This document shows, one piece after another, positions 1 through 5,847 of a stretch of DNA of 5,847 nt. The notes under the pieces were generated by a model. The model was given only the letters and a program-made list of their open reading frames with translations, was not told where the DNA came from and did not search any database. Every line of letters starts with the position of its first letter. Position 1 is the stretch's first letter. Origin of the DNA: JBMNNS01 sp050942625 (lineage in GTDB: Bacteria; Bacillota; Dethiobacteria; DTU022; UBA8154); contig JBMNNS010000097.1 in assembly GCA_050942625.1 (NCBI GenBank), positions 1 through 5,847 on the forward strand, read 5' to 3'. The translations under genes and the position numbers were made by a program.

Positions 1-1667
1 CCTGGTACTTTCATCAGGATCGATGCCAGGCTATTTTTTACATTCAGGTCCCTGCTTAAAGAAAGGGCAAAACGATGGGCTTCATCACGAACCTGTTGAA
101 GGATTTTAAGCGCGGGATCAGTAGCCGGCAGAACAAGGGGGTCTTTTTTCCCAGGGAGAAAAATCTGTTCCTGCTCCTCGGCAAGCGCAACAAGGGGAAT
201 ATTAGCAAATGATTTTTCCTGCAGAACCTTTTGGGCTACCGAAAGTTGTCCCCGGCCACCATCCAGCAAGATCAGGGAGGGAGGGGGCAATTCCTGGTTT
301 TTAAAACGCCGCTGCAGAACCTCTGCAAGAGCAGCATAATCATCCGCCTTCGCAGCTGTGCGGACTTTAAAACGGCGATATTCTTTTTTCAAGGGCCTTC
401 CTTCATAAAAGACAACCATTGTTCCTACTGGCTCACGCCCTGAAAAATGAGAGATATCATAACCCTCAATGCGCAAAGGAGGTCCTTCAAGGCCCAACCG
501 TTTACCTAGTTCGCTAAGAGATGATTTTTCACGGTCCAAACGTTCCTGTTCCTGCTGAGCATGTAAAAGGGCATTGCGTTTTACCAATTCTAGAAGGGCC
601 TTTTTTTCACCCCGGTGGGGAACCTTCATTCTTACCCGGCCCCTTCCCCCCTTCTTTTTTTGCAACCATTCCGCTATTAATTTTTCCTCTACAGGTAAAT
701 GGGAAAGCAGCAGTTCCCCCGGGACGTAGTAAGACTTATCATAGTAATGTCTTAAAAATTCTTTCATTATTTCATCGGCCCCGGCACCCCCTGTTTTCCT
801 GGGAGTAAAATGTTCGGCACCCAACAGTTTCCCTCCCCTTACCCGGAAAAGCCCCACTATATAACCCTTCCGAAGGGGTACAAGGGCAATTACATCCCTG
901 TCTTTTAAATCGGCTGTCACTGCTTTTTGCCTTTCCATCATCTTTTGAAGTGCAATATGCTGGTCCCTGAACATGGCTGCCTTTTCAAAGTCCAGCGCTT
1001 CAGCAGCTGCATTCATTTCCCTTTCTATTTTTTTGAGCAGGTATGTTTGCCTGCCTTCCAAAAAAATACTGACCTGTTCAACTACGCCTGCATATTCCTT
1101 TAGGGTAATCTGCCCCTGGCAAGGAGCCAGGCAACGTTTGATCTGGTAGTTTAGGCAGGGACGCCCTTTAGCCTTCCCTTCTTCTAACTGCTGTTTGCAA
1201 CTGCGCAAAGGAAATAATTTTTTTATCAGTTTCATGGTTTCTTTGACAGCCCCAACACTGCTATAAGGGCCAAAATACCTGTGTCCCCGGTTTTCAACCC
1301 GGCGGGTTAACACCAGTCTGGGGAAGTTTTCCCCAAGAGTCAGGCATAGATAGGGATAAGCTTTATCGTCCTTAAATTGGATATTATAGCGGGGGGAATA
1401 TTCCTTGATCAAGTTTAATTCCAGAATAAAGGCTTCTTCTTCGGAATCAGTAATAATATAGGAAAGAGATTCAATTTTTTCAACCAGTACTTTTAATTTT
1501 ACAGAGTCTTGGGATGGTTTTTGGAAATAGGAACGTACCCTGTGCCGCAGGTTCAAAGCCTTGCCGACATATATAACCTTGTTATCCTTATCCTTGAAAA
1601 GGTAGACCCCCGGCATTTGGGGCAGTTCTTGTATCCTGTTAATCGACATTTCCTTAAGTTCCTGCAA
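1..1667 (-). CDS. uvrC: UvrC, excinuclease ABC subunit C (3' end cut off by window edge)
   Basis: UvrC is the nuclease of nucleotide excision repair; it cuts DNA 3' and then 5' of a lesion marked by UvrB. Numbering from the TTG at 1667, the N-terminal GIY-YIG nuclease is intact: PGVY (Tyr22), IYVGK (Tyr33, Lys36), Arg43, Tyr47, Glu83 and Asn95 match the Thermotoga UvrC active site. Four cysteines (157, 171, 179, 183; C-x13-C-x7-C-x3-C) match the known iron-sulfur cluster. A UVR domain (about 210-244, with ALDFEKAAMFRD) binds UvrB. The RNase H-like nuclease keeps Asp404 (GYDISH), an Asp pair at 442-443, Asp469 (LLDGG) and His531 (RDEAHRF). The reading frame is open to the window edge at ...MKVP, just before the expected helix-hairpin-helix DNA-binding domain, so roughly 50-60 residues are missing. 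I chose TTG at 1667 because a full AAGGAGG site precedes it; ATG at 1649 is the conservative alternative. The gene lies last in the visible uvrB-MFS-uvrA-uvrC order. Confidence 0.97.
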   Translation of the reverse strand, partial: MQELKEMSINRIQELPQMPGVYLFKDKDNKVIYVGKALNLRHRVRSYFQKPSQDSVKLKVLVEKIESLSYIITDSEEEAFILELNLIKEYSPRYNIQFKDDKAYPYLCLTLGENFPRLVLTRRVENRGHRYFGPYSSVGAVKETMKLIKKLFPLRSCKQQLEEGKAKGRPCLNYQIKRCLAPCQGQITLKEYAGVVEQVSIFLEGRQTYLLKKIEREMNAAAEALDFEKAAMFRDQHIALQKMMERQKAVTADLKDRDVIALVPLRKGYIVGLFRVRGGKLLGAEHFTPRKTGGAGADEIMKEFLRHYYDKSYYVPGELLLSHLPVEEKLIAEWLQKKKGGRGRVRMKVPHRGEKKALLELVKRNALLHAQQEQERLDREKSSLSELGKRLGLEGPPLRIEGYDISHFSGREPVGTMVVFYEGRPLKKEYRRFKVRTAAKADDYAALAEVLQRRFKNQELPPPSLILLDGGRGQLSVAQKVLQEKSFANIPLVALAEEQEQIFLPGKKDPLVLPATDPALKILQQVRDEAHRFALSLSRDLNVKNSLASILMKVP

Positions 1668-4500
1668 GCCCGGCAGCCTCCTTGTGCAGCACTTTCCTTA
1701 AATACTGTCCGGTATAAGATCCTTCCAACAACGCCAATTCCTCGGGCGTTCCGCAGCCAACAACCTGCCCTCCATCTTCACCGCCCTCAGGTCCAAGATC
1801 GATCAGGTAGTCAGCCCTTTTAATGACCTCCAGGTTATGTTCAATAACAATAACTGTATCACCATTATCAGTAAGCCGCTCCAGGATGTTCAGGAGTTTT
1901 TTGATATCATCTACATGCAGCCCCGTCGTAGGTTCGTCCAGTATATAAAGGGTTTTTCCGTTACTGCGGCGTGATAGCTCTGCGGCAAGCTTTACCCTCT
2001 GGGCCTCTCCACCTGAAAGGGTGGTGGCTGGCTGCCCAAGGCGGATATAACCAAGGCCCACATCAAAAAGGGCCTGTAATTTTCTTTGCACCCGTGGTAT
2101 ATGGGCAAAAAAATCCAGTGCTTCTGAAACTGTCATATCCAGAACATCGCTGATGTTTTTTCCCTTATAAAGTATTTCCAGGGTTTCCCTATTATAGCGC
2201 TGCCCCTTGCAGACCTCACAGGGGACATAGACATCCGGAAGGAAATGCATTTCAATACGCAAAATGCCGTCCCCCCTGCAGGCCTCACAGCGGCCGCCCT
2301 TGACGTTAAAACTGAAGCGCCCCGGCTTATAGCCCCGCATCCTTGATTCCGATACCTGGGCAAATAGCTCCCTAATACCATCAAATACGTTTGTATAAGT
2401 AGCCGGGTTGGAACGTGGGGTCCTTCCAATGGGTGATTGTGTGATTTCAATCACCTTATCCAGGTATTCAAGGCCCTCTATTTTTTGATATGGACCCGGC
2501 TTTTCCCTGGCCCGGTGCAATTTTTGGGCCAGGGCCTTGGCCAACACCTCATTTACCAAAGTGCTTTTACCCGAACCAGAAACACCTGTAACACAGGTAA
2601 AAAGGTTAAGGGGGAAATGAACATCAATATTTTTTAAATTATTGGCTGATACCCCTTTAAGCGAAAGCCAACGCTGCTGGGCTTTGCGCCTTACATCAGG
2701 CAGAGGAATAGTTTTTCTGCCCGTCAGATAATCGCCGGTGAGAGAAGCGGGCTCTTCCATAATTTTTGTCGGGGGTCCGGCAGCGACTACATACCCCCCT
2801 GCCTGGCCGGCCCCCGGCCCCATATCCACAATAAAATCGGCGCTGCGGATAGTATCCTCATCATGCTCCACGACAATAACGGTGTTACCTAGATCCCGTA
2901 AATGCGTCAAGGTTTGCAGCAGGCGGCTATTATCCCTTGGATGAAGGCCAATGCTTGGTTCATCCAGTATATAGATCACCCCTGTCAGGCCGGAACCAAT
3001 CTGGGTGGCAAGGCGAATGCGTTGGGCTTCCCCCCCCGATAAGGTAGTAGCACTGCGATTAAGGGCTAAATAGCTAAGCCCAACATTAGCAAGAAACCCC
3101 AGGCGTGACGATATTTCTTTGATTACATGGGAAGCAATGTACCGTTCCTTCTCCGTTAACTGCAGCTGGGAAAGAAAACGAAGTGCTTCTCCAACCGTAA
3201 GGCTACTCACCTGGGCGATGTTGAACCCCCCAACGGTAACGGCCAGGCTGGTTTCTTTTAAACGGGCACCTTCACAGGCAGGGCAGGACTTGCTACTCAT
3301 ATAAGAAGCCAGGTAGGCCCTGCTTTCATCATTTTCCAGCTCCCGGTAATATTTCTGCAGTATCCCTAGTATTCCTGGAAAGGGCCTTTGATAATTTCTA
3401 ACCCTTTTTTTATAAGGGCTTACATAACGGAAAACAATTGGAACATTCGCTCCATGGAGGATTAAATTCTTTTCCTCCGGGGAAAAAGAGGCAAAAGGTT
3501 TGTTTAAATTCAGGTTAAAATGTTGGGCAAAAGCCCTTAAAAATTGGTTGTTGAAACTGTTTTGCCCCCCTCTCCAGGGATGGATAGCCCCCTCTTCAAT
3601 GCTAAGCTCTGGATTGGGGATCACCAGTTCGGGATCAAATTCCATCGTGATCCCCAGGCCGCCACATTCCGAACAAGCCCCATAAGGACTATTAAATGAA
3701 AAAACTCGGGGGGACAATTCTTCCAAACTAAAACCACACTGAACACAGGCAAAATTACTACTATAAATTTTATCTTCCCTACCCTGCTGTTCTACGATGA
3801 CAAGCCCATCACCTAGATCTAAAGCCGTTTCCAGTGAATCAGCCAAACGGCTAGCTATATTTTCACGGATAATAAGCCGGTCAATAACAACTTCAATGTT
3901 ATGTTTTTGATTCTTCTGCAGGTCAATATTTTCCTCAAGTTCTCTTGTTTCCCCATCAACGCGTACCCTCACATAACCCTTTTTGCGCAATTCCTCAAAT
4001 AACCCCTCGTACTCCCCCTTGCGCCCCCTCACCAGAGGAGAAAGAAGCTGTATTCTGGTTCCCTGAGGCCATTGGAGTAACTGATCCACGATTTGCTGAA
4101 CTGTCTGACCAGCGATAGGCCTGCAGCAATGTGGGCAGTGAACTTTCCCAATACGGGCATAAAGAAGGCGCAAATAGTCATATATTTCCGTGACTGTTCC
4201 TACCGTAGACCGGGGGTTTCTAGAGGCGCCTTTCTGATCGATGGAAACAGCCGGGGAAAGCCCTTCAATGGAATCAACATCCGGTTTATCCATTTGCCCC
4301 AGAAACTGCCGGGCATAGGCAGAAAGAGATTCCACATAACGGCGGCGACCTTCTGCATAAATCGTATCGAAGGCCAGGGAAGATTTCCCAGAGCCACTCA
4401 AGCCAGTAAACACTATTAAAGCATTACGGGGTATTTCCAGATCAATATTTTTAAGGTTATGCTCCCTGGCTCCCTTAATAATGATTTTTTCCAACGTCAA
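1654..4500 (-). CDS. uvrA: UvrA, excinuclease ABC subunit A (damage-recognition ATPase)
   Basis: UvrA is a cytoplasmic ABC-type ATPase that dimerises, recognises distorted DNA and loads UvrB. The 948-residue product is full length (E. coli UvrA is 940). First nucleotide-binding module: Walker A GLSGSGKS at 33-40, Q-loop Gln89, signature LSGGE at 487-491, Walker B YILDEP at 510-515. Second module: Walker A GVSGSGKS at 639-646, Q-loop Gln688 in TQSPIGRTPRSNPATYT, signature LSGGE at 828-832, Walker B YILDEP at 852-857. Two zinc modules are complete: Cys252/255/276/279 and Cys738/741/761/764 (CEAC...CEVC). An extra CPHCC lies at 122-126. The start is TTG at 4500; an in-frame TAA sits directly before it, so the protein cannot begin further upstream. 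Codon 3 is also TTG (4494-4492) and would give an N-terminus MEKI..., the length of the E. coli protein. The first base pairs overlap the transporter stop, which suggests translational coupling. Position 687 is Thr where most UvrA proteins I recall have Asp. Confidence 0.99.
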   Translation of the reverse strand: MTLEKIIIKGAREHNLKNIDLEIPRNALIVFTGLSGSGKSSLAFDTIYAEGRRRYVESLSAYARQFLGQMDKPDVDSIEGLSPAVSIDQKGASRNPRSTVGTVTEIYDYLRLLYARIGKVHCPHCCRPIAGQTVQQIVDQLLQWPQGTRIQLLSPLVRGRKGEYEGLFEELRKKGYVRVRVDGETRELEENIDLQKNQKHNIEVVIDRLIIRENIASRLADSLETALDLGDGLVIVEQQGREDKIYSSNFACVQCGFSLEELSPRVFSFNSPYGACSECGGLGITMEFDPELVIPNPELSIEEGAIHPWRGGQNSFNNQFLRAFAQHFNLNLNKPFASFSPEEKNLILHGANVPIVFRYVSPYKKRVRNYQRPFPGILGILQKYYRELENDESRAYLASYMSSKSCPACEGARLKETSLAVTVGGFNIAQVSSLTVGEALRFLSQLQLTEKERYIASHVIKEISSRLGFLANVGLSYLALNRSATTLSGGEAQRIRLATQIGSGLTGVIYILDEPSIGLHPRDNSRLLQTLTHLRDLGNTVIVVEHDEDTIRSADFIVDMGPGAGQAGGYVVAAGPPTKIMEEPASLTGDYLTGRKTIPLPDVRRKAQQRWLSLKGVSANNLKNIDVHFPLNLFTCVTGVSGSGKSTLVNEVLAKALAQKLHRAREKPGPYQKIEGLEYLDKVIEITQSPIGRTPRSNPATYTNVFDGIRELFAQVSESRMRGYKPGRFSFNVKGGRCEACRGDGILRIEMHFLPDVYVPCEVCKGQRYNRETLEILYKGKNISDVLDMTVSEALDFFAHIPRVQRKLQALFDVGLGYIRLGQPATTLSGGEAQRVKLAAELSRRSNGKTLYILDEPTTGLHVDDIKKLLNILERLTDNGDTVIVIEHNLEVIKRADYLIDLGPEGGEDGGQVVGCGTPEELALLEGSYTGQYLRKVLHKEAAGLAGT
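1677..1683 (-). promoter_or_regulatory. Strong ribosome binding site of uvrC, deciding a TTG start
   Basis: AAGGAGG on the minus strand inside the last codons of uvrA (His-Lys-Glu-Ala). It is a full match to the Shine-Dalgarno core and lies nine bases before a TTG at 1667-1665 in frame with uvrC. The later ATG at 1649 has only AAGGA one base away (too close) or AGGA ten bases away (1663-1660), so the TTG is the better supported start. Confidence 0.65.
2505..2534 (-). repeat. Perfect 9-bp inverted repeat inside uvrA
   Basis: CCCTGGCCC at 2505-2513 and its exact reverse complement GGGCCAGGG at 2526-2534, separated by 12 bases. It falls in uvrA codons 656-666, in the variable linker after the second Walker A. 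In the mRNA it could form a GC-rich hairpin. No T-run follows on either strand, so it does not look like an intrinsic terminator. Function, if any, is unknown and it may be chance. Confidence 0.6.
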
Positions 4501-5723
4501 TTACACCCCATTATAACACTGCTTTTTTTATGAAGGCTATAAGTTAGACCAAGGGCAGCAAGGCAGGCAATAATGCCAATGATGAAGGCAGGGTTATAAT
4601 TTCCCGTTATACCGGCAAGGTAACTTGCAAAAAAAGGCCCGAATCCTCCACCGATCCCTACTGCAGTAAAAAGAATCCCATAAATGACACCAAAGTTTTC
4701 CATCCCAAATAAAGCAGCTACAGCAGCGGGAAACACTGTAAAAAGACTGCCAAAGGTTAACCCAAAAAAGAAAGTAGCCACTAAGGCCCCCTGCCAATTC
4801 CCTGTAACTAAATAGAGGAACATGGAAAAAGCCTGTAAAGAAATAACCATTTTAAAAGCATTGCGATAGCCGACCTTGTCAGAAACAATCCCGCCTAGAA
4901 ACCTTCCTACTGCGCTGGAAATAGAAAAAAAGGAAACAAGAAAAAATCCCCATTCAATTTTAAAGTTAAGTTCAGCAATCTGCACCAAATTGGCTATGAG
5001 CATCAAACCTGAACCAGCAGTAAAACTCATCATGAGCCAGAGAATAAGAAAAGCCCGCTGGCGTATCATATCTTTCCAATCAGATTTCAGTGAAGGGGTT
5101 TGTTGGCTTCCGGCAATTGCATCTTCATCATCATTTATACGGTGTTCTGCTTCCTCCCTGGGGAGAGTTATTTGCTGAGCCGCCAGTATTATAACTACCA
5201 TGAGGAGCAAACCCCATAATAAAAATGTCTGCTTAGTCCCTACCCGGAGAATAAGGCCGTTAATCACGGGAGCCAAAGCCAGAGCCGCTATACCATGGCC
5301 CGTTACCACAATACCCGTAATAATGCCCCGCCTCTGGGGAGGAAACCATTTCAAAGCTGCAGGTGTAACGGCTGCATAGCCAAAAGCAACAGCAGCTCCG
5401 AACAATAACCCATAGGAAAGGGTAAATATAAAAGGGTTATCCACATAGAAATAACAAAGAAGAAAAGCAAACCCGGCAAAAACCCCACTCAGGGTAGATC
5501 CCAAGCGAGGACCTGCCTTATCTTGAAACCTGCCTGTAAATATCATCATAAAAGCAAAAAATAGGATATACACCGTATAAGGCAGAGCAGCCTCTGCACG
5601 GGAGTAACCAATTTCCTTCAATAACCCATCGGCAAAAACAGACCAGACATAGGAGGTCCCAATGGCAAAATTAATAACGAAACATGCCGCTGTTACTTTG
5701 ATTCCTTTATTTTGACTAAACAT
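4497..5723 (-). CDS. MFS transporter of the oxalate/formate antiporter (OFA) family, substrate unknown
   Basis: A 408-residue inner-membrane carrier with about twelve hydrophobic segments and a charged, acidic central loop near residues 187-220 between the two six-helix halves. Family marks: TSYVWSVF at 23-30, MFS motif A GRFQDKAGPR at 64-73 and its second-half copy GGIVSDKVGYR at 277-287, the glycine-rich GYAAVTPAALKWFPPQRRG at 115-133, and WKDMIRQRAFLILWLMM opening helix 7. These fit OFA (related to monocarboxylate carriers), which move small organic acids such as oxalate, formate or lactate. In helix 11 the segment YGILFTAVGIGGG has Val355 where, by recalled alignment, OxlT has the oxalate-binding Lys355, so oxalate itself is doubtful. 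Start: ATG at 5723 shares its A with the uvrB TAA stop and has AGGGGAG upstream. The TGA stop overlaps the uvrA start. The gene is thus co-transcribed with DNA repair genes although no functional link is known. No sign of frameshift or decay. Confidence 0.9.
   Translation of the reverse strand: MFSQNKGIKVTAACFVINFAIGTSYVWSVFADGLLKEIGYSRAEAALPYTVYILFFAFMMIFTGRFQDKAGPRLGSTLSGVFAGFAFLLCYFYVDNPFIFTLSYGLLFGAAVAFGYAAVTPAALKWFPPQRRGIITGIVVTGHGIAALALAPVINGLILRVGTKQTFLLWGLLLMVVIILAAQQITLPREEAEHRINDDEDAIAGSQQTPSLKSDWKDMIRQRAFLILWLMMSFTAGSGLMLIANLVQIAELNFKIEWGFFLVSFFSISSAVGRFLGGIVSDKVGYRNAFKMVISLQAFSMFLYLVTGNWQGALVATFFFGLTFGSLFTVFPAAVAALFGMENFGVIYGILFTAVGIGGGFGPFFASYLAGITGNYNPAFIIGIIACLAALGLTYSLHKKSSVIMGCN
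4504..4509 (-). promoter_or_regulatory. Probable ribosome binding site of uvrA
   Basis: GGGGTG on the minus strand within the last codons of the transporter gene (Met-Gly-Cys-Asn-stop). It can pair with the 16S tail if one G-U wobble is allowed. From the last base, the gap is 3 bases to the TTG at 4500 and 9 bases to the TTG at 4494, so the site does not settle which start is used. Confidence 0.5.
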
Positions 5724-5847
5724 TAAACTCCCCTATTCATAGCACGTATTTCAAAAACCAGATCCCTCAATTCCGCTGCATGCTCAAAATCCAGCTCCCG
5801 TGCAGCTTTTTTCATTTCCTTTTCCAATTTACGAAGAAAAACATCGC
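5723..5847 (-). CDS. uvrB: UvrB, excinuclease ABC subunit B, C-terminal fragment (5' part outside window)
   Basis: Only the last 40 codons and the TAA stop are present. Read on the minus strand they give a segment beginning DVFLRKLEKEMKKAAREL, continuing with DFEHAAELRDLVFEIRAM and ending NRGV. This is the UVR domain, the helical hairpin at the UvrB C-terminus that contacts the like domain in UvrC and is needed for the 3' incision. UvrB is the helicase-like subunit that verifies damage after loading by UvrA. All helicase motifs lie beyond the right edge. The ending in a Met-Asn/Asp-Arg tail soon after the LRD motif looks like a normal full C-terminus rather than a truncation. The stop codon overlaps the transporter ATG by one base (TAATG). 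Confidence 0.96.
   Translation of the reverse strand, partial: DVFLRKLEKEMKKAARELDFEHAAELRDLVFEIRAMNRGV
5728..5734 (-). promoter_or_regulatory. Ribosome binding site of the MFS transporter gene
   Basis: AGGGGAG on the minus strand, four bases before the ATG at 5723. It lies inside the last sense codons of uvrB (for Arg-Gly-Val), so the transporter is probably translated by coupling to the end of uvrB. Confidence 0.7.

Noticed and set aside
275..287. G-rich plus-strand run GGGAGGGAGGGGG, considered as a G-quadruplex
   Set aside because: It has only three G-tracts of three or more, and it is explained by the Pro-Pro-Pro-Ser codons of uvrC.
1115..1131. Six-base inverted repeat CCTGGC/GCCAGG with a five-base loop, considered as a terminator
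   Set aside because: It encodes the conserved cysteine cluster of UvrC (CLAPCQ) and has no T-run on either side.
1509..1823. Plus-strand open frame of 104 codons across the uvrC/uvrA junction
   Set aside because: It lies wholly opposite the conserved start of uvrC and end of uvrA, has no recognisable protein motif, and is a shadow of those genes.
2133..2450. Minus-strand open frame of 105 codons within uvrA
   Set aside because: It is an out-of-frame reading of the well-conserved second half of uvrA and shows no family motif.
2584..2598. Six-base inverted repeat ACCTGT/ACAGGT with a three-base loop
   Set aside because: Short, and placed in codons just before the second Walker A of uvrA; likely chance.
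1938..2985. Two similar short DNA segments (near 1938 and near 2960), considered as a direct repeat
   Set aside because: They encode the two YILDEP Walker B motifs of uvrA and reflect its ancient internal duplication, not a mobile or recent repeat.
4093..4419. Plus-strand open frame of 108 codons opposite the uvrA N-terminus
   Set aside because: The opposite strand encodes the highly conserved first Walker A region; the frame has no motif of its own.

Overview
The window is a compact stretch of a bacterial nucleotide excision repair operon, read entirely from the minus strand. In transcription order (high to low coordinates) it holds the 3' end of uvrB, a complete major facilitator transporter of the oxalate/formate antiporter (OFA) type, a complete uvrA, and a uvrC that runs off the left edge about 50-60 codons before its expected end.

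Layout: 5847-5723 is the last 40 codons of uvrB (its UVR domain). 5723-4497 is the MFS transporter, whose ATG shares one base with the uvrB stop (TAATG). 4500-1654 is uvrA, whose TTG start overlaps the transporter stop (TTGA). 1667 (or 1649) down to 1 is uvrC, starting either 14 bases inside the end of uvrA or 4 bases after it. There is no intergenic space longer than a few bases, so I see no internal promoter, terminator, RNA gene, mobile element or CRISPR array. The promoter of the operon must lie upstream of 5847, outside the window.

How the genes work together: UvrA dimers find bulky or helix-distorting DNA damage and load UvrB. UvrB verifies the lesion, then recruits UvrC partly through matching UVR helical hairpins, and both of those are visible here (UvrB C-terminus and the middle of UvrC). 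UvrC then cuts on the two sides of the lesion with its GIY-YIG and RNase H-like domains. The transporter has no known part in this pathway, but overlapping junctions on both sides place it firmly in the same transcription unit.

Organism: clustered uvrB-uvrA-uvrC, strong purine-rich Shine-Dalgarno sites, TTG starts, free use of AGG/AGA/ATA codons and a medium base composition (hand counts of three sample lines gave about 42-57% GC) suggest a Bacillota member, most likely an anaerobic clostridial lineage. This is an inference from style and general protein similarity, not a species call.

This is mostly ordinary housekeeping DNA. The points most worth checking are the transporter lodged inside the uvr operon, the TTG starts of uvrA and uvrC, and the apparent loss in the transporter of the lysine that OxlT needs for oxalate. 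I found no evidence for a new biological system.
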